Part shown: piece by piece, positions 41,976 through 51,967 of the stretch
Layout: each line of letters opens with the position of its first letter
Position numbering within the stretch: position 1 is the first letter of the stretch
Assembly (NCBI GenBank): GCA_902806175.1
Contig: CADCVQ010000054.1
Location: 1-64,000, forward strand
DNA length: 64,000 nucleotides
Source: an uncultured Solirubrobacteraceae bacterium
Lineage (GTDB): Bacteria > Actinomycetota > Thermoleophilia > Solirubrobacterales > Solirubrobacteraceae
Direction of reading: 5' to 3'
Translations under genes and position numbers: made by a program
Notes under the pieces: generated by a model
The model's input: the letters and a program-made list of their open reading frames with translations, nothing else
Told to the model about the DNA's origin: nothing
Databases searched by the model: none

Positions 41976-43173
41976 CATCCTGACCCCGGAGCAGAGGCAG
42001 GACCTGGAGGCAATCGACCGCGCGATCGCCGGCGAGCCGGTGCAGTACGAGCTGCGTGAGCTCGAGGAGCTCGTGCTCGACATCCGCGCCACGGCGCCGG
42101 AGATGACGCCGGCGTTCGCCGCGCGCCTGGAGCAGGAGGTGGGCGAGGGCTTCCCGACGCCGCGCGAGCCGGCGCGGGCGCTGAGCCGCCGGCCGCGGCG
42201 GCGCTGGCTGCTGCTGCCGGCGGTCGGGTCGCTTGCGGCGGTGCTCGTTGCGCTCCTGGTGGTGTTCGGAAGCGAGACGCGTTCGCTGAGCGAGAGGGGC
42301 GGCGACGCGGCCGACGACGACGTTGCCGCGGTCCATGGCGAGGAGGCATCGCCCGCCGCCACGACGGCGCGTGAAAGGCCCGGCGCCAGCGTCGACCAGG
42401 CCGCGGGCGTACCGGCCGAACCCGCGCCGTCGGCATCCCCCGCGTCTCGCGCGGCGCCCCCGCCCGCCATCGCGCCGACGCGGTCACCCCGCAAGGTCGA
42501 GCGCAGCGCGGCGATCGCGATCCAGACGCCCGAGGAGGATTTCGCCGAGACGACCGCGGCCGTGAACGCGACCGTAGCCCGCTTCGGCGGCATCGTGGCG
42601 AGCGCGCAGACCGGGGAGAGCGACGGCAGCGGCGGCGAGGCGACATACGACCTGCGCATCCCGACCAACCGCCTCGACCGCGCGCTCGCCGCCCTCGCGA
42701 AGCTCGGCCACGTGACCGAGCGCAGCCAGGGCCTGCAGGACATCACGGGCTCGTTTGAGTCGGCGCAGGACCGCCTGACCGACGCGCGCGCCGAGCGCCG
42801 CGGCCTGCTGCGCGACCTCGAGCGCGCGACGACGCAGGCGCAGATCGACAGCCTCAGGGCGCAGCTGCGCAGCATCGGCAGCCAGATCAGCGCCCTCAAG
42901 GGCCAGCTCGCGTCGCTGCGCCGCCGAGCGGACCTCGCGCGCGTGGATCTCACCGTCCGCGGCACCGGAGAGAGCACGCAGCCCGGCGGCGGCGGCAGCT
43001 GGACGCCCGGTGACGCGGCGGGCGACGCCGTGCGCGTGCTCGAGGTGCTGGCGGGCGGGCTGCTGATCGCGCTGGCGGTCCTGGTGCCGGCGGGCCTGGT
43101 CGGCGCGGCCGTCGCGCTCGCCGTGAGGTTGCACCGGCGCCGGCGCCGCGAGGCGGCGCTGGACCCGGCCTGA
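41962..43173 (+). CDS. DUF4349 membrane protein, probable anti-sigma partner
   Basis: A 403-residue protein with an acidic helical N-terminal segment of about 70 residues on the cytoplasmic side (ILTPEQRQDLEAIDRAIAGE), a membrane helix at about 74-95 (LLLPAVGSLAAVLVALLVVFG), a Pro/Ala-rich linker, and a DUF4349 domain (about 175-340: FAETTAAVNATVARFGGIVA, YDLRIPTNRLDRALAAL, then an Arg/Leu coiled coil) ending in a second membrane helix (VLEVLAGGLLIALAVLVPAG). The start is inside the sigma gene (14-nt overlap), so translation is coupled. I infer that the N-terminal region binds and holds the sigma factor at the membrane; there is no recognisable zinc-binding anti-sigma motif. Confidence 0.85.
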   Translation: MRPRDILTPEQRQDLEAIDRAIAGEPVQYELRELEELVLDIRATAPEMTPAFAARLEQEVGEGFPTPREPARALSRRPRRRWLLLPAVGSLAAVLVALLVVFGSETRSLSERGGDAADDDVAAVHGEEASPAATTARERPGASVDQAAGVPAEPAPSASPASRAAPPPAIAPTRSPRKVERSAAIAIQTPEEDFAETTAAVNATVARFGGIVASAQTGESDGSGGEATYDLRIPTNRLDRALAALAKLGHVTERSQGLQDITGSFESAQDRLTDARAERRGLLRDLERATTQAQIDSLRAQLRSIGSQISALKGQLASLRRRADLARVDLTVRGTGESTQPGGGGSWTPGDAAGDAVRVLEVLAGGLLIALAVLVPAGLVGAAVALAVRLHRRRRREAALDPA

Positions 43174-43263
43174 CGAGCAGGGCAGTGGCGCGCGCGGACC
43201 CCGCCGCGCGAGCCGTACACCGCAGCACCAGGTGAGCACATCGATCTCCGCGCGCGGAGCTTG

Positions 43264-43279
43264 TGTGCTATTGCTCACA
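43264..43279 (+). promoter_or_regulatory. CRP-like palindrome at the crp/fnr-type gene start
   Basis: TGTGC-TATTGC-TCACA matches the CRP half-site spacing TGTGA-N6-TCACA with one mismatch, extended by an outer G/C pair. It ends 2 bp before the ATG of the Crp/Fnr-type gene, so binding would cover the start and ribosome site. Autoregulation by the neighbouring protein is the simplest reading (inference). Confidence 0.6.
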
Positions 43280-43281
43280 CG

Positions 43282-43977
43282 ATGGGGACGCAGGAGCAAG
43301 ACGCGATCGAGCTGCTGGCGCACGTTCCCGTCTTCGAGACGCTCGGCCCTCGGGATCTGACGAAGGTCGCCGCCGTCACCGTGCCGCGGGCCTTCGACGC
43401 GGGCCATGTCATCTTCCGCGAGGGCGACCAGAGCGACACGTGCTACATCGTCCGCAGCGGCCACGCCCGCGCGGTCCGCGAGCACGGCGACGGGCGCACG
43501 CTGACGCTCGCGCACTTCGGTCCGGGCGACATCTTCGGCGAGCTTGCGATGTTCGACGACGAGCGCCGCTCGGCGACCGTCGAGACGCTCGATCAGGTCG
43601 ACGCGATCGCCGTGCTGGGCACCGACATGCGACGGCTGCTGCGCGAGCACCCGGACATCTCCGTCAAGCTCGTCATCTCGCTCGGGCGGCGGCTGCGCGA
43701 GGCCAACGAGCGAATCGCGCGCCAGTCCTTTCAGACGGTCCAGAGCCGCGTCGCGGGCGTCCTGGGCCAGCTCGTGGTCCAGGCACGGGCGGAGGGCGCG
43801 GGCGACCGCGACGTGCTGGTGACCGTCACCCAGTCCGACGTCGCGCAGCTCGCGGGCTCCTCGCGCGAGTCCGCCAGCCGGTTTCTCGCGGTGCTCGAGC
43901 GCGCCGGCGTCGTGACCCAGGGCCGCGGCCGCGTGACCGTCCACGACCCGGCCGCGCTCGAACGCTACGTCTTCTGA
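43282..43977 (+). CDS. Crp/Fnr-family transcriptional regulator
   Basis: A 231-residue regulator. The cyclic-nucleotide-binding-like N-terminal domain (about 20-120) contains AGHVIFREGDQSDTCYIVRSG and the PGDIFGELAMFDDERRSATVE cAMP-site motif, so cyclic nucleotide binding is plausible. The C-terminal helix-turn-helix (about 170-225) is VTQSDVAQLAGSSRESASRFL. It has no Fnr-type cysteine set. A CRP-like palindrome overlaps its start. Its stop overlaps the start of the NUDIX gene by one base (TGATG). Confidence 0.92.
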   Translation: MGTQEQDAIELLAHVPVFETLGPRDLTKVAAVTVPRAFDAGHVIFREGDQSDTCYIVRSGHARAVREHGDGRTLTLAHFGPGDIFGELAMFDDERRSATVETLDQVDAIAVLGTDMRRLLREHPDISVKLVISLGRRLREANERIARQSFQTVQSRVAGVLGQLVVQARAEGAGDRDVLVTVTQSDVAQLAGSSRESASRFLAVLERAGVVTQGRGRVTVHDPAALERYVF

Positions 43978-44405
43978 TGGCGGCGACCGAGTTCTCCGCC
44001 GGCGGCGTCGTCGTCAACGCCGATCGGGAGGTCATCGTGATCGTGCCGACGCGGCGCGCGGCCGACGGTTCGCGCGTGCTGGCGCTGCCCAAGGGACACC
44101 CCGACGGCACCGAGTCCTCCGCTGAGGCCGCGCTGCGCGAGGTGCGCGAGGAGGCGGGCGTCGACGCGGAGGTCGTCGGATCGCTGGGGGAGGTGCGCTA
44201 CTGGTATCAGCGCAGCGGCAAGCGCATCGCGAAGGTCGTCGAGTTCTTTCTCCTGCGCTACGTCTCGGGCGACGTCGAAGACCACGATCACGAGGTCGAA
44301 CACGCCCGCTGGGTGCCTGCCGCGGAGGCCGTCGATACGCTCACCTACGCCGGCGAGCGCAACATGGTGCGCGCGGCGCTGTCGCGGTTGGAGCAAGCCT
44401 CGTGA
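43977..44405 (+). CDS. NUDIX hydrolase
   Basis: A 142-residue NUDIX protein with the box at about residues 38-60: GHPDGTESSAEAALREVREEAG, which contains the Mg-binding REVREE. It hydrolyses a nucleoside diphosphate linked to another group; similar small actinobacterial NUDIX proteins act on diadenosine polyphosphates. The VEFFLLRYVSGD strand and the WVPAAEAVDTLTY end are typical of this subfamily. Coupled to the Crp/Fnr gene by a 1-nt overlap. Confidence 0.9.
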   Translation: MAATEFSAGGVVVNADREVIVIVPTRRAADGSRVLALPKGHPDGTESSAEAALREVREEAGVDAEVVGSLGEVRYWYQRSGKRIAKVVEFFLLRYVSGDVEDHDHEVEHARWVPAAEAVDTLTYAGERNMVRAALSRLEQAS

Positions 44406-44487
44406 CCGGCTCCGCGCATCAGGCTCTTGCCGGGCTGCTGGACGGCGTCCGGGCCTGCGGCGCCGACCACTAGTAGTCTGCGCGTCC

Positions 44488-44886
44488 GTGCAGGTCCTGA
44501 ACTTCTACTCGACGATCTTCGCCGACCAGCTCAAGCGCGGCCGCAAGACGGCCACGATCCGGCTCGGCGACAAGTCGCACAAGTACCGCAAGAACCAGGC
44601 GGTGCTCGTGACGATCGGCTACCAGCACTCGCCGCGCGAGAAGGTCTTCATGGCGGTCATCGACACGGTCGAGGTCAAGCGCGTCAAGGAACTCTCGCCG
44701 CGCGACATCGAGCACGACAACCCGGAGTTTCGCCGCACCGAGGAGATGATCCACTTCCTCGAGCAGATCTACGGCCGCGACGTCGGTCTCGAGGACACCG
44801 TCACGGTGGTGCGCTTCAGCCAGATCATCGAGAACCCGCCCACGATGTCCGAGCGCATGCACGGCATCGGCGGGGCGCAGAACTAG
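44488..44886 (+). CDS. ASCH-domain protein
   Basis: A 132-residue protein starting at GTG 44488 with a compact ASCH (PUA-like) fold: NFYSTIFADQLKRG, the GRKTATIR motif that corresponds to the ASCH signature G-x-K-x(4)-R, then VLVTIGYQHSPREKVFMAVI and VTVVRFSQII. ASCH domains bind RNA or process modified nucleosides. It ends 18 bp before the first CIRCE operator of groESL, so it is unlikely to be part of that operon. No partner is visible. Confidence 0.78.
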   Translation: MQVLNFYSTIFADQLKRGRKTATIRLGDKSHKYRKNQAVLVTIGYQHSPREKVFMAVIDTVEVKRVKELSPRDIEHDNPEFRRTEEMIHFLEQIYGRDVGLEDTVTVVRFSQIIENPPTMSERMHGIGGAQN

Positions 44887-44904
44887 GCTTCGCCAAAGAC
44901 CGTG

Positions 44905-44931
44905 TTGGCACTCTTCTCGCGAGAGTGCCAA
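44905..44931. promoter_or_regulatory. CIRCE operator 1 (HrcA site) of groESL
   Basis: TTGGCACTC, nine-base spacer, GAGTGCCAA: a perfect inverted repeat that equals the CIRCE consensus TTAGCACTC-N9-GAGTGCTAA with the A:T pair at position 3 replaced by G:C on both sides. HrcA repressor binding is expected. It lies 82 bp before the groES start. Confidence 0.93.
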
Positions 44932-44952
44932 GTGCGCTAGAGTCGAAGCACG

Positions 44953-44979
44953 TTGGCACTCTGACCGTGCGAGTGCCAA
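44953..44979. promoter_or_regulatory. CIRCE operator 2 (HrcA site) of groESL
   Basis: A second identical-arm CIRCE (TTGGCACTC-N9-GAGTGCCAA), 48 bp downstream of the first and 34 bp before groES. The two sites lie on the same helix face only approximately (48 bp, about 4.6 turns). Two copies are usual for strong HrcA control of groESL in actinobacteria. Confidence 0.93.
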
Positions 44980-45012
44980 AGACCACGCGATAGATCTTTG
45001 GAGGTCACACAC

Positions 45013-45303
45013 ATGAAGCTCAAGCCCCTGGGCGACCGGCTCATCGTGCGGGCGATCGAGGAAGAGGAGACCACCGCGAGTGGGCTCGTCCTCCCCGACA
45101 CTGCGAAGGAGAAGCCGCAGAAGGGCAAGGTCATCGCCGTCGGCGACGGCAAGTTCGACGACGAAGGCGAGAAGCGCATCCCGCTCGACGTGGCCGAGGG
45201 CGACGAGGTCCTCTACTCGAAGTACGGCGGCACGGAAATCAAGGTCGACGGCGAGGAGCTGCTCGTGCTCCGCGAGTCCGACGTTCTCGCCAAGATCCTT
45301 TAG
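45013..45303 (+). CDS. groES: Co-chaperonin GroES (10 kDa)
   Basis: A 96-residue chaperonin cap. The sequence [19 protein letters not shown] is canonical and includes the mobile loop region [16 protein letters not shown], which binds Gro[24 protein letters not shown] closes the beta barrel. TTGGAGG precedes the ATG by about 8 bases. It is the first gene of a groES-groEL operon controlled by two CIRCE sites. Confidence 0.97.
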   Translation: MKLKPLGDRLIVRAIEEEETTASGLVLPDTAKEKPQKGKVIAVGDGKFDDEGEKRIPLDVAEGDEVLYSKYGGTEIKVDGEELLVLRESDVLAKIL

Positions 45304-45320
45304 TCAGGAGATTTGAACTC

Positions 45321-46961
<1,641 letters not shown>

Positions 46962-47026
46962 CCGGCTTTGCGGTTCGCGATCGCGAGCCGACAGCAGGTG
47001 CTCGCCCAAGCGTGAGCCGAAGTGCA

Positions 47027-47055
47027 GAGGGCCCGGCGATCAGCGCCGGGCCCTC
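47027..47055 (+). terminator. Terminator hairpin after groEL
   Basis: A perfect 12-bp stem (GAGGGCCCGGCG / CGCCGGGCCCTC) with a five-base loop, 66 bp after the groEL stop. The arm is almost all G/C, and no T-run follows, so it may act with Rho or as a processing site. It lies before the next gene's start at 47123. Confidence 0.75.
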
Positions 47056-47122
47056 GCCCGTTGACGGCGATGACCGCCGGGCACCCGTGGTCCGTCTCGC
47101 ACGCTACCGTTGCGCCTCGGGC

Positions 47123-48451
47123 ATGAGCGATGCGCCTTCTCTCCAGCGGTCATACGCGCGCCGGCTGCTCGCAGCGCTCGTGCTGCTCGGCGCCGTTGCG
47201 GTCGCTCCCGCGCAGGCGGCGTCCTGGAAGCTCGAGCCAATCGCCGTCTCGGGCGGCGTCGCCGAGTTGCAGGACCTCGCGTTCGACGCCGAGGGTCGCG
47301 CGCTGCTGAGCTGGGCGGGAGAGGCGCGCGGGCGCGTGACGCCGCTGTTCGGCGGGCTCGCGACACGCGATCCGGCCGGCGGCTGGCAGCGGCCGCCGGA
47401 CCTCGTCGCGGTGCAGCCCGCGACGTCCGACGTCCACATGCTGGCGGTCGGGCGCACGCTGCTCGTCGCGCGCGAGGCGAGCACGCCGGCCAACCTGCGC
47501 CGGCTCGTGTTCGCCGACGGGCAATCCGACGGCGGCTTCGGCGCGCTCACCCCGCTCGACGACTTCGTCACCGCGCACTGGTCCGACGCCAATGCGGCGG
47601 GCGATGCGATCGTCGCCTGGAAGGGCGAGCGCACCCCCTTCCTGCGCGTCGCCGAGCGCCGCGCCGGCCAGGCGGTCGCCGCCGCCCGCGAGCTCGCCGT
47701 CGGGCAGACGGCCGCGGTCGCGATCAACGCCCGCGGCGACAGCGTGCTGGCCTGGCGCGCCGGCCGGCGCCTGGCCGCGCGCGTGCGGCGCGCCGGTGGC
47801 GAGTGGGGACAGACGGCGCGCTTCGGGCGCATCACCGCGATCCCGAACCTGCGGCTGAGCGCGCTGATCGCCCGCAACGGGCGCGCCCTGGTGACCTGGG
47901 GCAGCGTCGGGCGACCGTGCGGCGTGTCCGTCGGCGACAGCGCGGGGCGCTGGCGCACCCGCACGTTGGAGCGCCGCTGCGGTCCCACGAGCGTTGACGA
48001 GCGCGGCGCACCGGTGCTGCCGGTCGCCGACGGTCGCGGCGCGACGTACGTCGCCTGGACCGGTCGCACGCGCACCGGCCGCCGCGCCGTGAAGTTCGCC
48101 CGCGTCGGACCCGGCGCGTCGACCCGCCCGCTCGTACTGTCGCGCGAGCGCGGCGCGGTGCTCGACCACATCGCTGCCGGCCCGCGCCGCGCGCTCGCGG
48201 TGACGTACGCGGCACCACGGCCCACGCGCGCCAACCCGCTGATCGTCGCGACGTTCGCGGCGCTGCGACGCGGCGGTGGGACCTTCGAGCACGACCGGTT
48301 GACGCCGCTGGGCTTCGCGGCGCGACACGGCAGCCGCGTCGCGTTTCATCCGCTGACCGGCGCGCCGGTCGTCGCGCTGCCGTTTCTGATCGGGCTCGAC
48401 GTCGCGGTCGTCGCGGCGATCGGCCCGGCCCTGCCGGCCGCCGCCCCGTGA
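47123..48451 (+). CDS. Exported protein of unknown function (442 aa)
   Basis: The ATG at 47123 begins MSDAPSLQRSYARRLLAALVLLGAVAVAPAQA, a signal peptide cut near residue 32. The mature protein has repeating strand-loop blocks of the type DAEGRALLSWAG, GDAIVAWKGER, GDSVLAWRAGR, GRALVTWGSVG, GATYVAWTGRT at about 40-60 residue intervals, like a beta-propeller. Such exported proteins are abundant in this group; no enzyme motif is seen. The stop overlaps the amidase start (GTGA), so the two are cotranscribed. Confidence 0.78.
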   Translation: MSDAPSLQRSYARRLLAALVLLGAVAVAPAQAASWKLEPIAVSGGVAELQDLAFDAEGRALLSWAGEARGRVTPLFGGLATRDPAGGWQRPPDLVAVQPATSDVHMLAVGRTLLVAREASTPANLRRLVFADGQSDGGFGALTPLDDFVTAHWSDANAAGDAIVAWKGERTPFLRVAERRAGQAVAAARELAVGQTAAVAINARGDSVLAWRAGRRLAARVRRAGGEWGQTARFGRITAIPNLRLSALIARNGRALVTWGSVGRPCGVSVGDSAGRWRTRTLERRCGPTSVDERGAPVLPVADGRGATYVAWTGRTRTGRRAVKFARVGPGASTRPLVLSRERGAVLDHIAAGPRRALAVTYAAPRPTRANPLIVATFAALRRGGGTFEHDRLTPLGFAARHGSRVAFHPLTGAPVVALPFLIGLDVAVVAAIGPALPAAAP

Positions 48452-49881
48452 CGGCGCGCGACCTCATGTTCCGGCCCGCCGACGAGCTTGCGGCGCTCGT
48501 GCGCGGCGGCGAGCTGTCGGCTGCCGCGCTCGTCGACGCCGCCCTCGAGAGCATCGCGGCGCTGCAGCCACAGATCAACGCGTTCGTCGACGTCGACGAG
48601 GACGCGGCGCGGGCAGCGGCCGCGGCGATCGGCGCGGGCGACGAGCGCCCGTTCGCGGGCGTTCCGATCGCGATCAAGAACAACCGTGCGGTCGCCGGAC
48701 GGCGGCTGACGCGCGGCGCCGACCTGATGGGCGACCACACGCCAAGCTATGACCACAACGTCACGCGCCGCCTACGCGCGGCCGGCTTCGTGATCGTCGG
48801 CACGACGACGCTGCCGGAGTGGGGCATCCTGCCCGTGACCGAGGGCCGCCGCTGCGGACCCACGCGCAATCCCTGGGATCTCGAGCGCACGCCCGGCGGA
48901 TCGTCGGGCGGCTCTGCGGCGGCGGTCGCGGCGGGAATGGTCCCGCTCGCGCACGGCAACGACGGCGGCGGCTCGCTGCGGATCCCGGCGTCCTGCTGCG
49001 GGCTCGTCGGCCTCAAGCCCCAGCGCGGGAGGATCTCGCTGGCGCCGGAGGCGGGCGAGCAGTTCCTCGTCCAGGACGGTGTGCTGACCCGCACGGTCCG
49101 CGAGACGGCGCTGGTGCTCGACGTGCTCGCGGGTCCGGAGCCGGGCGATGCGTCCTGGGCGCCGCCTCCCGCCGAGCCGTTCGCGAGCGCCGCGGCGCGC
49201 GCACCGAGCCGGCTGCGGATCGGTTTCACGACGCTCATGCCGCTGCTCGACGCGCAGCTTGACCGTGCCTGCGAGCGCGCCGCGCAGGACGCGGCGGCGC
49301 TGCTGCAATCGCTCGGCCACGAGGTCGAGGAGGTCCAGCCGCCGTGGCAGCGGCCCGGCCTGCTGGAGCTCTTCACACAGGCGTTCGGCCCCGCGATCTC
49401 CTCGTCGATCGCGGCCGCCGGGCTGCTGGCGGGGCGCGAGCCGCGCGCAGACGACATGGAGGCGCTGAGCTGGGAGCTGTGGCAGAGCTCGAAGCGGATC
49501 GACGCGGTCCAGGCCGAACTCGCGCGCTACGCGCTGCAGGCCTTCGCGCGCTCGGTGACCCGCTGGGCGGCGCCCTACGACGCGCTGCTGACACCGGCCC
49601 TCGCCCAGCCGCCGCTGCCGATCGGCACGCTTGACCCGTGCGGGCCGGACCCGAGGGGCACGTTCGAGCGCTCCGGCCACTTCACGCCATACACCGCGAT
49701 CGCGAACGTCACCGGCTCGCCGGCGATCTCGCTGCCGCTGTACGCGCGCGAGGACGGCCTGCCACTGGCGGTGCAGCTCGTCGGCCGCCCGGCACAGGAG
49801 GGCGCGCTGCTCGCCCTCGCGGCGCAGGTCGAGGCCGCGGCACCGTGGGGCGACCGGCGCCCGGTGCTGCTCGCCGCCTGA
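48448..49881 (+). CDS. Amidase signature family hydrolase
   Basis: A 477-residue amidase with the Ser-cisSer-Lys triad: K in PIAIKNNR near residue 76, GGSSGGSAAAVAAG containing the cis-Ser and GNDGGGSLRIPASCCG with the nucleophile Ser near 172-176. It hydrolyses a carboxamide or ester; GatA-type function is unlikely because the gene has no gatC/gatB neighbours. No signal peptide. The GTG start overlaps the upstream stop by 4 bp. Confidence 0.9.
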   Translation: MTARDLMFRPADELAALVRGGELSAAALVDAALESIAALQPQINAFVDVDEDAARAAAAAIGAGDERPFAGVPIAIKNNRAVAGRRLTRGADLMGDHTPSYDHNVTRRLRAAGFVIVGTTTLPEWGILPVTEGRRCGPTRNPWDLERTPGGSSGGSAAAVAAGMVPLAHGNDGGGSLRIPASCCGLVGLKPQRGRISLAPEAGEQFLVQDGVLTRTVRETALVLDVLAGPEPGDASWAPPPAEPFASAAARAPSRLRIGFTTLMPLLDAQLDRACERAAQDAAALLQSLGHEVEEVQPPWQRPGLLELFTQAFGPAISSSIAAAGLLAGREPRADDMEALSWELWQSSKRIDAVQAELARYALQAFARSVTRWAAPYDALLTPALAQPPLPIGTLDPCGPDPRGTFERSGHFTPYTAIANVTGSPAISLPLYAREDGLPLAVQLVGRPAQEGALLALAAQVEAAAPWGDRRPVLLAA

Positions 49882-49884
49882 CCG

Positions 49885-50781
49885 CTACGCGCCGAGCACC
49901 TCGCCCATCGCGCGCGGCGTGACACCGAGCCCCGCGGCATCCGCGGTGCCGATCTTCGAGAGCATCGAGACCTCCAGCAGCTCGGCCTCGTCCCAGGTTG
50001 CCGGTGCGCGCGACATCATCAGCGCCTCGACGACGCGCAATGCCCGGCTGGTCAGCGGCGTGGGCACGTTGACGATCCGCCGCGTACGGCCCGCCGCGCG
50101 CAGGACGAGCTCGACGATCTGCTCGTAGGAGAGCGTCTGCGGCCCTGCGAGCTCAAAGCGCGCATGCCCGTTCCCCGAGCCGAACTGGCCGGGCGTCGCC
50201 GCGAGGGCCGCCATCACGCAGTCGGCGACGTCCTCGGCCCAGATCGGCTGGTAGAGCGCCTGCCCGCGGCCGCTGACCGGCATGACGGGGAGCAGCCGCG
50301 CCATGCGCTCGAGCAGGGTGATGAACATGTCGCCCGGCGCGTAGATCATCGACGGCGCCAAGACCGTGTGGCGCACATCGGAGGCAAGCACGGCAGTCTC
50401 GGCGAGCGCCTTGGCGCGCAGGAAGCGCGTGCGGTCATGGCGCGCCGCTGCGACCGAGCTCATGAACACGAAGTGCTGCACGCCCGCGCGCTCGGCCGCG
50501 CGCACCATGCGCCAGGTCGCGATCCCGTTGAGCTCCTCGATCGAGCCGGCGGGCTGGTCACGGATCGCCGCGGCGAGATGCACGACCGTCGTCACGCCGC
50601 GCATCGCGTTGCGAAACGACGGCGGATCGGCAAGGTCGCCCAGCGCGATCTGGACGCGCACGCGATCGGATCCGAGCCCGCGCGGATCGCGCACGAGGCA
50701 GCGCACCGGCTCTGCGGTGGCCGTCAGGCGCCGCAGGAGCGCGCGTCCGACGGATCCCGTGGCGCCGGTCAGCAGGAGCAC
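49885..50781 (-). CDS. NAD(P)H-binding atypical SDR family oxidoreductase
   Basis: The GTG at 50781 (VLLLTGATGSVGRALL) follows GGAAGGA at good spacing. The 298-residue product has a Rossmann GxxGxxG motif, a VVHLAAAI segment and a HFVFMSSVAAAR strand, matching complex-I-assembly NDUFA9-like or NmrA-type atypical SDRs that often lack the catalytic Tyr-Lys pair. The role could be redox sensing or lipid/quinone metabolism; unknown here. It converges with the amidase gene and is divergent from the ferredoxin gene. Confidence 0.85.
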   Translation of the reverse strand: MLLLTGATGSVGRALLRRLTATAEPVRCLVRDPRGLGSDRVRVQIALGDLADPPSFRNAMRGVTTVVHLAAAIRDQPAGSIEELNGIATWRMVRAAERAGVQHFVFMSSVAAARHDRTRFLRAKALAETAVLASDVRHTVLAPSMIYAPGDMFITLLERMARLLPVMPVSGRGQALYQPIWAEDVADCVMAALAATPGQFGSGNGHARFELAGPQTLSYEQIVELVLRAAGRTRRIVNVPTPLTSRALRVVEALMMSRAPATWDEAELLEVSMLSKIGTADAAGLGVTPRAMGEVLGA

Positions 50782-50958
50782 GCTACGGGTCCTTCCCGTG
50801 AACCCGCCACCGAGCAAACGGCGACCGGCCGGAGGTCCAGGACACAGCCAGACGGTGGTCGGCGGGTGATCGAGACGAGTGCGGGTTTGCAGGAAGGACC
50901 GCCAGATACTATGTCCGGCCCGGCTGAACCCTGAACCAAGCGAGGAAGCGAACTCTTC

Positions 50959-51225
50959 ATGGCCTATGTCATCGCGGAGCCCTGCATCGGCACGAAGGAC
51001 AACTCCTGCGTCGAGGTCTGCCCCGTCGACTGCATCCATCCCACCACCGACGAAGCCGACTATGACAAGGTCGAGATGCTCTACATCGACCCTGAGGAGT
51101 GCATCGACTGCGACGCCTGCGTCGAGGCCTGCCCGGTCGACGCGTGCTTCGCCGAGGATCAGCTTCCGGACGAGTGGGCGCACTTCACGCAGGTCAACGC
51201 GGACTACTTCAAGCAGCAGGTGTAG
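50959..51225 (+). CDS. Ferredoxin, 4Fe-4S/7Fe type
   Basis: The 88-residue ferredoxin has C9, C17, C21 and C25 in the first cluster site and C48, C51, C54 and C58 in the second ([12 protein letters not shown], the 4Fe-4S motif). The spacing C9-x7-C17-x3-C21 is that of the 3Fe/4Fe site of 7Fe ferredoxins. It carries electrons in the cytoplasm. It has a good upstream RBS (AGCGAGGAAGCG). Confidence 0.93.
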   Translation: MAYVIAEPCIGTKDNSCVEVCPVDCIHPTTDEADYDKVEMLYIDPEECIDCDACVEACPVDACFAEDQLPDEWAHFTQVNADYFKQQV

Positions 51226-51344
51226 CCGCGCGGCTCGGTGCTGCGGCGGGCGCGTGCCCCCGGCGATGGGTAATCCCTAGTATTCCTGTCGACATTGGCC
51301 CTCTTCTGCGGCCACGCAGCCACCCGGAAGATAGGAGCACGACC

Positions 51345-51944
51345 GTGTCCGTCCTGGATGAAGTTCTCGCAGCAAACAACGCCTACGCAGCCGACTTCGG
51401 CGAGAAAGGCGACTTGGGGCTGCCGCCCGCCCGCCGCTTCGCGATCCTGACCTGCATGGATGCCCGGCTGGACCCCGCGAAGTACGCGGGCCTCAGCGAG
51501 GGCGACGCCCACGTGATCCGCAACGCCGGCGGGCGCGCCAGCGACGACGCGATTCGCTCGCTCGTCATCTCCTACAAGCTGCTCGGCACGGCCGAGTGGT
51601 TCGTCGTGCACCACACGAACTGCGGCATGGAGTTCTTCACGAACGAGCTCATGGGCGACCTGCTCGAGAGCAGCCTCGAGACCGCCGCCCTCGGCGACGA
51701 GGGCTTCTACGACGTCGGCAAGGGCCCCGGCTCGCCTGAGGGCAAGAACATCGACTGGCTGACGATCTCCGATCAGCAGCAGGCGGTCGTCGACGACGTC
51801 CAGCGGATCCGCAGCCACCCGCTCGTGCCGGGCACCATCCCCGTCTACGGCTACGTCTACCACGTCGAGACGGGGCGCCTCGTCGAGGTTCCCGCGGCGA
51901 CGGAGGCCGGTCGCGCCAGCGAGACGGCCGACAACTCCGGCTAG
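51345..51944 (+). CDS. Beta-carbonic anhydrase
   Basis: The 199-residue enzyme interconverts CO2 and bicarbonate. Zinc ligands are C37 in [10 protein letters not shown]90 and C93 in HHTNCGM; the catalytic dyad D39/R41 is present. There is a conserved [12 protein letters not shown] segment. At 199 residues it is the small mycobacterial-type beta-CA. ATAGGAGCAC precedes the GTG start at 51345. It appears to be monocistronic. Confidence 0.93.
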   Translation: MSVLDEVLAANNAYAADFGEKGDLGLPPARRFAILTCMDARLDPAKYAGLSEGDAHVIRNAGGRASDDAIRSLVISYKLLGTAEWFVVHHTNCGMEFFTNELMGDLLESSLETAALGDEGFYDVGKGPGSPEGKNIDWLTISDQQQAVVDDVQRIRSHPLVPGTIPVYGYVYHVETGRLVEVPAATEAGRASETADNSG

Positions 51945-51967
51945 CCGCTCACGCTTGCGGCGCTGGG

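Noticed and set aside
50880-50945. Promoter for the ferredoxin gene (TTGCAG with TACTAT)
   Set aside because: Spacing between the hexamers is only 14 bp and the match is partial; too weak to list.
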